Notes: a model not told the origin generated them from the sequence alone. A stretch of DNA of 13,318 nucleotides from Firmicutes bacterium UBA5486 (GCA_002427045.1 DIPO01000031.1:1-13318); one strand, 5' to 3'; positions 1 to 8,177 are shown, counted from the stretch's first letter. Translations and numbers: made by a program.

Positions 1-669
1 TTGGATGAAGGGAATAAGGCTTTCCGGTATTACCTTCCTAGAGTAAGCAAGAAAATGGAAGCTTGTCAGATGTACGAGGAGTTTATGGAAAATATTCGTC
101 AACAGGAAAAGAACGGCAGATTATCAATCTATTATCAAGAGTTTCTCGAAAGTCTACAGGAGCTTTCTGATCAAAGTAAAGAAAATACCGTTTTAAGAGT
201 AAAGATTATTGGTGAGATTTATATGGTTTTAGAACCACGGGTAAACTTTCATTTGGAGACTACTCTCGGGAAAATGGGAGTTGAGGTGATCAGGCCTTTA
301 TCTATGTCTCAGTGGGTAGAAGAGCATCTATTGGGAGCCATGTTCCCGGCTCTTAAGCAAAGAACGGTTTTGCTTTCCAGACCCTTCCTCCCAGCTTTTG
401 TTGGTGGACATGGCCGGGAAACTGTGGCGGAGATGGTAGATGCGGGAGTTAACCGCTTAGATGGAGTAATCCAGGTGCTTCCTTTTACTTGTATGCCGGA
501 GATTGTAGCTCAGAGTATTATCCCGGAATTAAGTAAAGTATATGATCTTCCAATTTTAATTCTGGTAATTGATGAACATTCGGGTGAGGCAGGTTTAATG
601 ACGAGATTAGAAGCTTTTGTTGATCTAATCCGACGAAGAAAAGATAAGCAGGAGGAAGTTGCTAAGTGA
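1..669 (+). CDS. 2-hydroxyacyl-CoA dehydratase-like CoA protein, C-terminal part (5' end cut by window)
   Basis: The reading frame is open from base 1. The 222 residues seen match the C-terminal part of the HgdB/DUF2229-type proteins that partner with acyl-CoA dehydratase activases. Visible signatures are GEIYM (71-75), PFTCMPE (161-167; its Cys is a likely Fe-S ligand or active-site residue) and DEHSGEAG followed by TRLEAFVDLI (191-210). Members are usually well over 300 residues, so the TTG at base 1 is probably an internal Leu codon and the true start lies upstream. The stop overlaps the activase start by 4 bases (GTGA), which implies translational coupling. True dehydratases remove water from 2-hydroxyacyl-CoA by ATP-driven one-electron chemistry. 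Many stand-alone Bacillota pairs like this have no assigned substrate, so the reaction is unknown here. Family call fairly sure, substrate unsupported. Confidence 0.85.
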   Translation: MDEGNKAFRYYLPRVSKKMEACQMYEEFMENIRQQEKNGRLSIYYQEFLESLQELSDQSKENTVLRVKIIGEIYMVLEPRVNFHLETTLGKMGVEVIRPLSMSQWVEEHLLGAMFPALKQRTVLLSRPFLPAFVGGHGRETVAEMVDAGVNRLDGVIQVLPFTCMPEIVAQSIIPELSKVYDLPILILVIDEHSGEAGLMTRLEAFVDLIRRRKDKQEEVAK

Positions 670-1643
670 TAGATCCTGGAGTTTTTTTAGGAGTTGATGT
701 TGGTTCTGTTAGTACCAATTTGGTTGCGATGAATACCAGTGGGGAGATAATAAAGAAAATTTACATTCGGACTAAGGGAAATCCGATCCGTTCTGTACAA
801 AATGTTCTTAGTGATTTGGAAAACAATTTCCATAATCATGAAATTTTAGGGGTAGGAGTTACTGGTTCTGGAAGACAGTTAATTGGCACAATATTGGGAG
901 CGGATGTAGTAAAAAATGAAATTACTGCCCATGGAGTTGCTGCATTGCATGCTTATCCTGGGGTGAGAACAGTGATTGAGATTGGGGGGCAGGATTCTAA
1001 AATTATTCTTTTAAATAATGGTGTAGCAGTAGATTTTGGAATGAATACAGTCTGTGCTGCGGGTACCGGCTCATTCTTGGATCAACAGGCTAATAGGTTA
1101 AATCTTTCAATCTCTGAATTTGGGGAGATCGCTCTTCGTTCTAAACATCCTGTACGGATTGCCGGAAGGTGTTCAGTTTTTGCTGAGTCTGATATGATCC
1201 ATAAACAGCAGATGGGATATACACTTGAAGATATAGTAGCCGGGCTTTGTGAAGCTTTGGTACGTAATTACCTTAATAATGTTGGAAAAGGTAAAGAGAT
1301 CCTACCTCCAGTTTTATTTCAAGGGGGTGTGGCAGCCAATGCTGGGATAAAAAGAGCGTTTGAGAAAGAACTTGGCTATGAAGTGATTATCCCTGAATAT
1401 TTCGATACGATGGGAGCTTGGGGCGCGGCGCTACTAGCAAAAGAAGAAAAAGTTGAATATGTAAAGACAGAATTTAGAGGGGTTGAAATTTGTGAGGAAG
1501 AGATTGTAGTCGATAGCTTTGAATGCCCGGATTGCCCTAATAAATGTGAGGTAATAACTGTACTTATCGAAGGTAATAAGATTTCGGGTTGGGGTGACCG
1601 CTGCGGGAAGTGGCAAAGGATAAACACCGAGGCGACAGGGTAA
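666..1643 (+). CDS. Acyl-CoA dehydratase activase (BadF/BadG/HgdC-type ATPase) with a Cys-rich tail
   Basis: This is an ASKHA-fold ATPase that feeds single electrons to a 2-hydroxyacyl-CoA dehydratase partner, here presumably the preceding gene product. In this family a homodimer shares one [4Fe-4S] cluster held by two Cys per subunit. The phosphate-binding loop is DVGSVST (11-17) and the second phosphate motif is EIGGQDSK (105-112). The cluster Cys are expected at C130 (TVCAAGTGSF) and C169 (AGRCSVFAESD). An adenosine-site motif FQGGVAANAG lies at 218-227. Classical activators are about 260 residues; this one has 325, and the extra tail holds C287, C290, C294 and C313. The GTG start is supported by GGAGG at 651-655 and by the 4-base overlap with the upstream gene. 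It is cytoplasmic. The function of the tail is not known to me. Confidence 0.92.
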   Translation: MIDPGVFLGVDVGSVSTNLVAMNTSGEIIKKIYIRTKGNPIRSVQNVLSDLENNFHNHEILGVGVTGSGRQLIGTILGADVVKNEITAHGVAALHAYPGVRTVIEIGGQDSKIILLNNGVAVDFGMNTVCAAGTGSFLDQQANRLNLSISEFGEIALRSKHPVRIAGRCSVFAESDMIHKQQMGYTLEDIVAGLCEALVRNYLNNVGKGKEILPPVLFQGGVAANAGIKRAFEKELGYEVIIPEYFDTMGAWGAALLAKEEKVEYVKTEFRGVEICEEEIVVDSFECPDCPNKCEVITVLIEGNKISGWGDRCGKWQRINTEATG

Positions 1644-1649
1644 AATAAT

Positions 1650-1661
1650 AGGGAATTACCT
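1650..1661. repeat. Possible shortened, inverted relative of the intergenic repeat
   Basis: AGGGAATTACCT lies in the 36-base gap between the activase and gerA genes. It equals the reverse complement of the repeat at 9331-9350 with the 8 bases ATGCAATT removed, a deletion that could arise between the two AATT repeats inside the element. With only 12 bases it could be chance. Confidence 0.2.
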
Positions 1662-1679
1662 GATAGACGAGGATATAAT

Positions 1680-3323
1680 ATGGATAAGAAAAAATTCCGT
1701 CGGCCTAAGCCACCTTCAGAGATTAGAAAGGATAAAGAGAAACAGCAGAAAGAAGCAGAAGGAAAAGGGCCATTTCTCCGTAGAGATCTTGTAACTAATG
1801 TAAACTATTTAAAAGAGACTATCGGTAAAAGTAAAGATGTGGTTTTCCGCGAGTTTATTATGGATCTAACGGAACCGGTGCAGATTGTAATAGTTTTTGT
1901 GGATGGCTTAGCCGCTAAAGAAATTATTAATGAGTATATCCTTGAGGCTCTAACCTTTCAAGGAGGGCTTGAAACTGACTGGTCGCGGGACCGGAGAAAT
2001 TTGGCTAGGAATATTAAAGACTATGTTCTAAACATTAATGAAGTAAGCCTTCAGTCGGATTGCTCGGAAATTATTACTGCTATCCTTTCTGGGGAAACGG
2101 TCATCTTAATTGAAGATAATGACCTAGCAATAATCTGCAATACCAGGGGTTGGGAACATAGGGGGATTCAGGAACCACAAACTGAGGCAGCAATTCGTGG
2201 ACCTAAAGTTGGGTTTAATGAGCTTCTTCGTTCTAATACCGCACAGATTCGGCGCTGGATTAGAGACCAGGATCTTATAATTAATACCCTAAAAATAGGG
2301 GTGCGTTCTAAGACAGATGTGGCAATTGTTTATTTGGAATCTGTAGCTAAACCACAGATAGTTACGGAAGTTGAAAAAAGACTTAATAAGATTGAGATTG
2401 ATGGTTTGTTGGAAAGTGCTTATATTCAAGAATATATCGAGGATCGACATTATAGTCTTTTCCCAACAGTCCAAACTACAGAACGCGTTGATCGGGTAGT
2501 AGCCTCCATTTTAGAGGGAAGAGTAGCGGTATTAATGGATAATACTCCTTTTGCTTTGATCATGCCAGTAACCTTCTGGCAGTTGTATTATTCAGCGGAA
2601 GACTATTACCATCGTTGGCCTTTAGCTATTCTTCTTCGTTTAATCAGGTTTATTTCTTTCTTTTTTTCCTTATATCTACCTGCTTTATATCTGGCGTTTG
2701 CTGTACATAGTCCGGAATTAATCCCTTTTAATCTGGCAATTAAAATTGCCGGAACCAGGGAAGGCATACCTTTCCCTGTTTTTTTGGAAGCTCTAATTAT
2801 GGAGATTGCGATTGAAATTATCAGAGAAGCCTCAGTAAGACTTCCCGGGCCTTTTGGACAAACTATTGGTATTGTGGGCGGTTTTATCCTGGGGGATGCA
2901 GCGGTCCGAGCTGGGTTAATCTCTCCGATTATGACGATTGTCGTTGCTTTGACAGCAATTAGCTCCTTTACGGCTCCTAGTTTCGGAGTGGCGATTACTA
3001 TGAGGATTTTACGTTTCCCATTAATGATAGTGGCACAAGTAGGGGGGTTGTATGGATTGTCAATGGCGACAATTTTCTTCTTAATTAATTTGGCTGGGAT
3101 CCGTTCGTTTGGTGTGCCTTTTCTTTCTCCGCTTGTACCTTTTAATTTTTCTGATTTGAAAGATTCTATTTTTGTCGTACCACGCTGGGCAATGATCAAA
3201 AGGCCTTTGGTGTATGAACCACTCGATGTAAAACGGGAAGGTTCTAAAGCAAAAAACTGGTGGGAAGCATTATTCAATCCTCCCAGCAAGAATAAAAAGG
3301 GAGCAGGTAAAGAAGATGAGTAG
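1680..3323 (+). CDS. gerA: Spore germination receptor subunit, GerA family
   Basis: This is the large membrane subunit of a Ger-type germinant receptor, which senses small-molecule germinants at the spore inner membrane and is thought to form the oligomeric ion channel. Its 547 residues fit the family. A basic, charged N-terminus (1-35) is followed by a soluble domain to about residue 310, which contains the conserved stretch EPQTEAAIRGPKVGFNE (165-181). Hydrophobic segments then fill about 315-345, 367-384, 395-425, 428-440 and 447-475, with the family signature SVRLPGPFGQTIGIVGG at 385-401. A short charged tail ends the protein. The ATG is preceded by GAGGA at 1669-1673. The gene follows the activase gene by 36 bases and overlaps gerB by 8, so it is likely co-translated with gerB. 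No sigma-G promoter was recognised just upstream. The germinant cannot be predicted. Confidence 0.97.
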   Translation: MDKKKFRRPKPPSEIRKDKEKQQKEAEGKGPFLRRDLVTNVNYLKETIGKSKDVVFREFIMDLTEPVQIVIVFVDGLAAKEIINEYILEALTFQGGLETDWSRDRRNLARNIKDYVLNINEVSLQSDCSEIITAILSGETVILIEDNDLAIICNTRGWEHRGIQEPQTEAAIRGPKVGFNELLRSNTAQIRRWIRDQDLIINTLKIGVRSKTDVAIVYLESVAKPQIVTEVEKRLNKIEIDGLLESAYIQEYIEDRHYSLFPTVQTTERVDRVVASILEGRVAVLMDNTPFALIMPVTFWQLYYSAEDYYHRWPLAILLRLIRFISFFFSLYLPALYLAFAVHSPELIPFNLAIKIAGTREGIPFPVFLEALIMEIAIEIIREASVRLPGPFGQTIGIVGGFILGDAAVRAGLISPIMTIVVALTAISSFTAPSFGVAITMRILRFPLMIVAQVGGLYGLSMATIFFLINLAGIRSFGVPFLSPLVPFNFSDLKDSIFVVPRWAMIKRPLVYEPLDVKREGSKAKNWWEALFNPPSKNKKGAGKEDE

Positions 3324-4413
3324 AAAGCTGCGCTCCTTATTTTCACGTCAGGTAACAATGATGATCTTGGGTTTAACCATTGGCGCTGGAATACTTACTT
3401 TGCCTAGTGCAGTAGCGCGGGTTTTTGGGGCTTCCAGCTGGATTGGTACATTGATCATTGGGCTTTTTTTTACAGGGGGTTCTTATGTTGCGGCAAAGTT
3501 AGCACAAATGTTTCCGGAAGAGACGATTGTAGAATACAGTCAAAAAATTTTAGGAAAATACTTTGGAATTATTTTTAGTATACTTTTTGCGGTTTTTTTC
3601 TTTTCTTTTGTTCCGATTGAGACTCGTATTATGCATGAATTGGTAAATATCTCGCTTTTACCCCAGGCTCCCAGCTGGTTTGTTAATGGTGTTTTTATTT
3701 TAGTTATGGCGTATGCTGCTTCTAAAGATATCACCCAACTAGCACAGGTGAATGAGTTGCTAATTGAAATTGCCTTAGTTGTAGGTGTTTTCGTTTCTAT
3801 TCTGGCGTGGCAGCATTTTAAACCAATGCATATGTTACCTGTGTTCGCTAAAAACCAGTTGCATTTTGAGCAAATCGGAGCTGAGATTGGAACTGCGTTT
3901 TCTTATGCCGGTTTTCCACTAGTTAATATGATTCTGCCGTATATCCGTAATCCAGAAGAGGTTACCAGGGCAACAATAAAGGGAAACCTGCTCGTGACTT
4001 TAATTTATACTTTCTTTACCATAACAGTGATTGGTGTCTTTGGTTATAAAGAGACGATTGATCTGGCTTGGCCTGGGTTGGAACTAGCCAAATCTGTAAA
4101 CCTGGAAGCTGTAATCTTAGAAAGGCTCGACTTAATCCTATTAATTTCTTGGATTTCTGCAGTTTTTACTACTGGCGTGCTTGCCTATTTTGTAGCGGCC
4201 TTAGTTATAAGTAAATTGTTTGGTTTGCGCAATCATACCTTTGTTGTCTGGGCGATGGTACCACTAATATATTATTTAAGTACTAGTTTGAAGAATTATT
4301 TTGTCTGGAATCAATGGGGTTTATATATCTCGATTTTAGCAATAATAATCAGTTTTCTATTAATTCCCTTGCTTTATTTTTTGGCATTAATTAAAGCGCG
4401 ACGTAGAAACTGA
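3316..4413 (+). CDS. gerB: Spore germination receptor permease subunit, GerB family
   Basis: This is the permease-like subunit of the germinant receptor, from the spore germination branch of the APC superfamily; in this family it holds the germinant-binding pocket. The 365 residues contain about ten hydrophobic segments, roughly at 12-32, 40-62, 83-103, 120-137, 146-164, 187-206, 224-244, 272-294, 307-322 and 335-358. The first carries a glycine-rich break (LTIGAGILTLP, 20-30) typical of APC transporters. ERLDLILLISWI (269-280) matches the conserved ERxD/E...W region of the family. The ATG lies inside the end of gerA (8-base overlap), with GGGAG at 3299-3303 upstream. The C-terminus is basic (KARRRN). 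A paralogous receptor elsewhere in the genome could carry the same name. Confidence 0.95.
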   Translation: MSRKLRSLFSRQVTMMILGLTIGAGILTLPSAVARVFGASSWIGTLIIGLFFTGGSYVAAKLAQMFPEETIVEYSQKILGKYFGIIFSILFAVFFFSFVPIETRIMHELVNISLLPQAPSWFVNGVFILVMAYAASKDITQLAQVNELLIEIALVVGVFVSILAWQHFKPMHMLPVFAKNQLHFEQIGAEIGTAFSYAGFPLVNMILPYIRNPEEVTRATIKGNLLVTLIYTFFTITVIGVFGYKETIDLAWPGLELAKSVNLEAVILERLDLILLISWISAVFTTGVLAYFVAALVISKLFGLRNHTFVVWAMVPLIYYLSTSLKNYFVWNQWGLYISILAIIISFLLIPLLYFLALIKARRRN

Positions 4414-4436
4414 TAAAGGAATGTGAGAAATAAATA

Positions 4437-5579
4437 ATGTACAAAAAGATGATTCCTATTTTTTTATTGATAATTATTCTTTTTACCCAGTCCGGTTGCT
4501 GGGAAGGGCGCGAATTAAATGCCAGAGCTTTTGTAACAGCCGTTGCCTTTGACATGCCCGAGGACCCGGAGGCCTTACCTAATCAGTTTCTCTTCAGTAT
4601 TCAAGTGCCGATTCCTGAGAAGATGGCAGGTGGAGAGAGTGGGCAAAGCGCAGGAGGAAAACCTTTTCTGGTTTTTGGTACTACTACAGATAATGTATTA
4701 TCTGGAATCCTTCAACTCCAGTGTCAATTAGACCGAAAAATATTTTTTGGTCATACCAGGCTTATTTTGGTTAATGAGAAAGTAGCAAGGATCTTTGGGC
4801 TGGAAAGAGTCTTGGACTACTTTAAACGTAATTTTAGAATTCAAAGAATGGCCAGAGTAGCGATTGTAGAAGGAGAAGCCAGAGAGGTTTTGAATATCCA
4901 ACCGCCGATTGGACAGACTCCTTCTACTTATATTCTCAATTTGATCTCCCCCCAAAGCGGAAGTAGTTTTAATTATATCTCAGATTTAGGTAAATGGTTG
5001 GTGCTCGAGTCAGATGAGGGTATTGACCCAGTCTTGCCCAGAATTTGTAAAGGTAAAGAGACAGCTCTGACAGGTGGAGCAGCAGTTTTAAAAAATGGCC
5101 GGTTTCTTGGGTGGTTGAATAATTTTGAAACTAGGGGACTTAATATTTTACTTAATGAGTTTACTGAATCTGATTACCGGGTTAAATGCCCGTTTCATCC
5201 TGAAGAAATAATTTGTGTTGGGGTAAATAATCTACGTTCAAGATATCGTTTGGTTAAGGAAGGGAATAATCCGGTGCTCAAAATTAATGTGGTAGGAAGG
5301 TTTGAAACTAGGGAGTTTTCTGGAAGCCATGGACCGATGGTACAATTGACAGAAGGTTTAGAACGGGCTGTGACCGAAAAGGTTAGGGAAGAGATTGAAA
5401 TGGCAATAAATAAGGCTCAGAATCTAGGGGCAGATATTTTGGGAGTTGGCCGGTATATCCAGGCCTATCATCCACAACTTTGGGCAAAGCTCAATTGGGA
5501 TCAAGAGTTTCCCTATTTCCCTATTAAGCTTGAAGTTAAGATGGAATGGGCACTGACCGTGAGAAGGCTGGGAGCATAG
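4437..5579 (+). CDS. gerC: Spore germination receptor lipoprotein, GerC family
   Basis: This is the lipoprotein subunit of the germinant receptor, anchored to the outer face of the spore inner membrane. A short basic N-terminus and hydrophobic core (residues 6-16) lead to QSGC with the lipidated Cys at residue 21. The following WEGREL is the usual GerC start of the mature protein (CW..REL). Further family features are the HTRLILVNE region and a C-terminal domain with many charged residues. Length (380) is normal. The gene follows gerB by 23 bases. The Shine-Dalgarno is weak: AAAGGA at 4415-4420 is 16 bases from the ATG, so translation may depend on coupling to gerB. It is the last gene before the hairpin at 5691-5716. 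Confidence 0.94.
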   Translation: MYKKMIPIFLLIIILFTQSGCWEGRELNARAFVTAVAFDMPEDPEALPNQFLFSIQVPIPEKMAGGESGQSAGGKPFLVFGTTTDNVLSGILQLQCQLDRKIFFGHTRLILVNEKVARIFGLERVLDYFKRNFRIQRMARVAIVEGEAREVLNIQPPIGQTPSTYILNLISPQSGSSFNYISDLGKWLVLESDEGIDPVLPRICKGKETALTGGAAVLKNGRFLGWLNNFETRGLNILLNEFTESDYRVKCPFHPEEIICVGVNNLRSRYRLVKEGNNPVLKINVVGRFETREFSGSHGPMVQLTEGLERAVTEKVREEIEMAINKAQNLGADILGVGRYIQAYHPQLWAKLNWDQEFPYFPIKLEVKMEWALTVRRLGA

Positions 5580-5613
5580 AGGCATATCCTTGATTGATTA
5601 AATATACGATTAA

Positions 5614-5633
5614 GGTAATTATGCAATCCCTCA
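5614..5633 (+). repeat. Copy 1 of an unrecognised intergenic repeat
   Basis: GGTAATTATGCAATCCCTCA, downstream of gerC and about 60 bases before the gerC terminator. It matches the copy at 9332-9352 except for one missing T. It would lie in the 3' untranslated part of the gerABC transcript. Confidence 0.7.
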
Positions 5634-5690
5634 TTATCTAGTTAAAGAAGGAATTATTAAAAAAGATGATAATAACAACAATAAGCTATT

Positions 5691-5716
5691 AAAGCCGGGT
5701 TTTTAAACCCGGCTTT
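5691..5716 (+). terminator. Hairpin terminator of the gerABC operon
   Basis: A perfect 12-base inverted repeat, AAAGCCGGGTTT then TT then AAACCCGGCTTT, is GC-rich in the middle and lies 111 bases after the gerC stop. The following sequence (ATTAAATG) is not a proper T-run, so the T-rich arm has to serve. The symmetric AAA/TTT arms make it weakly bidirectional. Confidence 0.75.
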
Positions 5717-5758
5717 ATTAAATGAAAAGTTTTGGGTAATAAAAGAAAAAGCAATTAA

Positions 5759-5788
5759 TTTAACTAATCGTTATATTTTTGTTATATT
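5759..5788 (+). promoter_or_regulatory. Possible promoter for the phoU-symporter unit
   Basis: TTTAAC (5759-5764) and TATATT (5783-5788) are separated by 18 bases, about 90 bases before the phoU start and just after the gerC terminator. The region is so AT-rich that other pairings are possible. Confidence 0.3.
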
Positions 5789-5818
5789 ATTCTAATATGA
5801 TAAAAAGGAAAGTTCTTT

Positions 5819-5884
5819 ATGGTGGAGAAATCTTTAAAGGTTATGTTGATTCGAATACTTTTTGAAGGGGGGAGAGAATGTTGA
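5819..5884 (+). CDS. Possible 21-residue leader ORF coupled to phoU
   Basis: An ATG at 5819 is preceded by AAGGA at 5805-5809 (9-base gap). It opens a 21-codon frame beginning MVEKSLKVML and ending in GGREC, with its TGA overlapping the first codons of phoU (ATGTTGA). The phoU ribosome binding site lies inside it, so translating it could affect phoU initiation. The ORF is short and unrecognised and may be chance. Confidence 0.25.
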   Translation: MVEKSLKVMLIRILFEGGREC

Positions 5885-6558
5885 GAATTTTAAATGCCTA
5901 TGATCGGGCTTTAGTTAGAATTAGGGATGAGATCTTTTCCATGAGTGAATTGGTTGAGGATCGACACCTAAAAGCAATGGAGTCTCTGATCAAACAAGAT
6001 GAAAACTTAGCCCAAAAAATTATTGATGGGGACGATGAGATTGATAAGTTGGACGAAGATTTAGAGATGGAAGCATTGGAAATTATCTCCCTACAACAGC
6101 CAATGGATAAGGATCTAAGGTTATTGGCTTCAGCGATTAGAATAAGTAATGAGTTGGAACGAATCGGAGATTATTCTTGTAATATAGCAGAAACTACTCT
6201 TTTACTTGCGGAGAAAGGGCCTTATTTTAAACCTTTGGAAGATATTTCGCGGATGGGAAAACTTATTCAGGCCATGATGCGTAAGAGTATACTCTCTTTT
6301 TTGAAAAAGGATCTTGACTCAGCTTGGGAAATGCATGGCGATGATGATGAAGTTGATCAATTATATTGGCATTTATTTGAAGAACTAAAGGATTATATGA
6401 AAAAAGACCCCAGTTATGTTGACCAGGCAAGCAACTTTTTATTAGTCGCCAGGTACTTAGAACGGATTGGGGATCATATAGTGAATATTTCGGAACTTAC
6501 GATCTTTGCTGAAACTGGTGAAAGGTATCCTTTTAAGTCGAGAAAGAGGGGAGGCTAA
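5878..6558 (+). CDS. phoU: PhoU-type phosphate regulatory protein
   Basis: PhoU proteins are cytoplasmic two-repeat helical-bundle proteins that bind metal clusters and restrain phosphate uptake or phosphate signalling. This one has the normal length (226 residues) and two copies of the signature: ELERIGD (92-98, then YSCNIAE) and YLERIGD (193-199, then HIVNISE). The acidic residues of these motifs are the metal ligands in known structures. The ATG has a strong GGGGGGAGAG at 5866-5875. The next gene, a Na+/phosphate symporter, begins 5 bases after the stop, so the likely role is control of that symporter rather than of a PstSCAB system, which is absent here. No PhoR/PhoB two-component genes are present in the window. 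The basic tail (KSRKRGG) is unremarkable. Confidence 0.94.
   Translation: MLRILNAYDRALVRIRDEIFSMSELVEDRHLKAMESLIKQDENLAQKIIDGDDEIDKLDEDLEMEALEIISLQQPMDKDLRLLASAIRISNELERIGDYSCNIAETTLLLAEKGPYFKPLEDISRMGKLIQAMMRKSILSFLKKDLDSAWEMHGDDDEVDQLYWHLFEELKDYMKKDPSYVDQASNFLLVARYLERIGDHIVNISELTIFAETGERYPFKSRKRGG
6548..6554 (+). promoter_or_regulatory. Ribosome binding site fixing the GTG start of the symporter
   Basis: GGGGAGG sits inside the last codons of phoU, 9 bases before the GTG at 6564. No comparable site precedes later in-frame starts, so the GTG is preferred. Confidence 0.7.
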
Positions 6559-6563
6559 AACAA

Positions 6564-8177
6564 GTGGGTGCCTTACAGGGAATAATTGGGTTGGCAGGTG
6601 GCCTGGGCTTATTTTTATATGGTATGAAATTATGTTCCGAAGGATTGCAAAAGGCTGCGGCTCACAGATTAAAACAATTGGTAAAGGTATTAACTAAAAA
6701 TCCACTAAGAGGGGTTTTAGTAGGTGCGATAGTTACTCTAGGCTTACAAAGTAGTAGTGCTACTTCTGCGATTGTAGTTGGCTTTACAAGTGCCAGTTTG
6801 ATGACGCTTTCGCAGGCCTTAAGTGTACTTCTGGGTTCAGCAGTTGGTTCTTCGTTAACTGTCCATCTTATTGCTTTTAAATTAACATCTGTAGCTTTGG
6901 TTTTGATCTTTATTGGGACAATCTTTTATCTGTTTATTAAACGTTCACGCTATCGAAGTATTGGGCAGATTCTTCTTGGTTTTGGGTTGATCTTTTATGG
7001 AATGTTTGTTATGTCATCGGCAATGGAACCGGTTAAAGATTATCCCTTAGTAGCACAAATGATTATTAATCTGGAAAAATACCCTTTTTTAGCTTTTTTG
7101 GTTGCTCTGGTTTTAACTGCGATAATACAGTCAAGTGCTGGTTTTCTAGCCTTATTAATAACCTTGGCCAGACAAGGGGTAGTTGGCCCTTATGCCTTGG
7201 TTCCCTTTGTATTAGGAGCTCATTTAGGAGGAACGATTACTGGAGCGCTTTCATGTTTAGGGGTCCCGGGTCGAGAATCTAAACGGGCGGGACTTGCTAA
7301 TCTTTTTTTCAAATTAATAAATGGGTTAATTTTTTTGCCACTTTATAAGCCGATCACAAAGATTGTACTTTGGAGCTCTTCAGATATTAGTAGACAGATT
7401 GCTAATGCTCATACTTTTTTTTCGCTAATGATGGCAGTGGGTTTTTTACCATTTACCCCTCAGATTGCAGAATTTATGAAAAGATTAATACCGGATAAAG
7501 CAGGAGGGCTTGGGGAAGCAAAGTATTTAAAAGAAAACTTGTTGGAGGTTCCGGAACTTGCTGTTGATCAGGCTCATCGCCAGACTGTAGAGATGGGTTC
7601 TATTATTGAAGAAGAGATGATAAATAGGGTAATGTTGATGCTTCGTTATGAAAATGAAGAACTTTATAATTGCTTTGTAGATACGGAAGAAGCAGTTGAC
7701 TCTTTATCCAGGCAAATAGTAAAGTATGTTACATCCCTTGATATTAATAATTATTCTGAGGACTTATTATTAAAAAGCCTACAGGTTCTTTATGCTGCGA
7801 ATGATCTTGAACATATAGGGGATATCTTATTGAATATCGGTAATATTGGTATGAAGGTTACCTATGAGCAGTTGGCTTTTTCAGAAGAAGGTTATGAGGA
7901 GATTGAAACCCTTTATAACATGGTATGTAATAATTATAAACAGGCTCTATTCGCATTAAAGAATAATGATACTAAACTAGCTAGCTTAATCCTTAAAGAA
8001 CACCCTAAGATTAGAAGATATGAAAAAAAACTGAGGTTCAGTCATTTTGAACGGATGCAATCAGGGAATAAAAAAACATTAGCTACCAGCTCACTTCATT
8101 TAGATTTGATCGAATCATTGTTGCGAATTGATAATCATACTATTAATATCGCTCAGGGTGTAATAGGAATTGTATAA
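6564..8177 (+). CDS. Na+/phosphate symporter with C-terminal PhoU-like domain (Na/Pi cotransporter family)
   Basis: This is a membrane symporter of the NptA/YjbB/SLC34-like family that moves phosphate with Na+. The N-terminal membrane part (about 1-305) has two inverted repeats. The first carries QSSSAT (62-67) and GSAVGSSLT (91-99); the second carries QSSAG (189-193) and GAHLGGTIT (218-226). The second QSS motif lacks the usual third Ser. A cytoplasmic helical region (about 330-537) resembles PhoU, with DLEHIGD (414-420) and a later acidic/His stretch (LIESLLRIDNHTINIAQ). Length (537) is typical of bacterial members fused to PhoU. It is translated from GTG behind a good Shine-Dalgarno and follows phoU by 5 bases. 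Phosphate is the family substrate; specificity has not been tested. A GC-rich hairpin region follows. Confidence 0.93.
   Translation: MGALQGIIGLAGGLGLFLYGMKLCSEGLQKAAAHRLKQLVKVLTKNPLRGVLVGAIVTLGLQSSSATSAIVVGFTSASLMTLSQALSVLLGSAVGSSLTVHLIAFKLTSVALVLIFIGTIFYLFIKRSRYRSIGQILLGFGLIFYGMFVMSSAMEPVKDYPLVAQMIINLEKYPFLAFLVALVLTAIIQSSAGFLALLITLARQGVVGPYALVPFVLGAHLGGTITGALSCLGVPGRESKRAGLANLFFKLINGLIFLPLYKPITKIVLWSSSDISRQIANAHTFFSLMMAVGFLPFTPQIAEFMKRLIPDKAGGLGEAKYLKENLLEVPELAVDQAHRQTVEMGSIIEEEMINRVMLMLRYENEELYNCFVDTEEAVDSLSRQIVKYVTSLDINNYSEDLLLKSLQVLYAANDLEHIGDILLNIGNIGMKVTYEQLAFSEEGYEEIETLYNMVCNNYKQALFALKNNDTKLASLILKEHPKIRRYEKKLRFSHFERMQSGNKKTLATSSLHLDLIESLLRIDNHTINIAQGVIGIV

Noticed and set aside
1..3. 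TTG at base 1 as a true start codon
   Set aside because: The product would be well short of the family length and no upstream ribosome binding site can be seen; the gene is better read as cut by the window edge.
2606..3358. 250-codon open frame on the minus strand opposite gerA
   Set aside because: It lies entirely opposite a clear GerA membrane domain and the gerB start; its composition is that of a mirror of hydrophobic codons and it matches no family.
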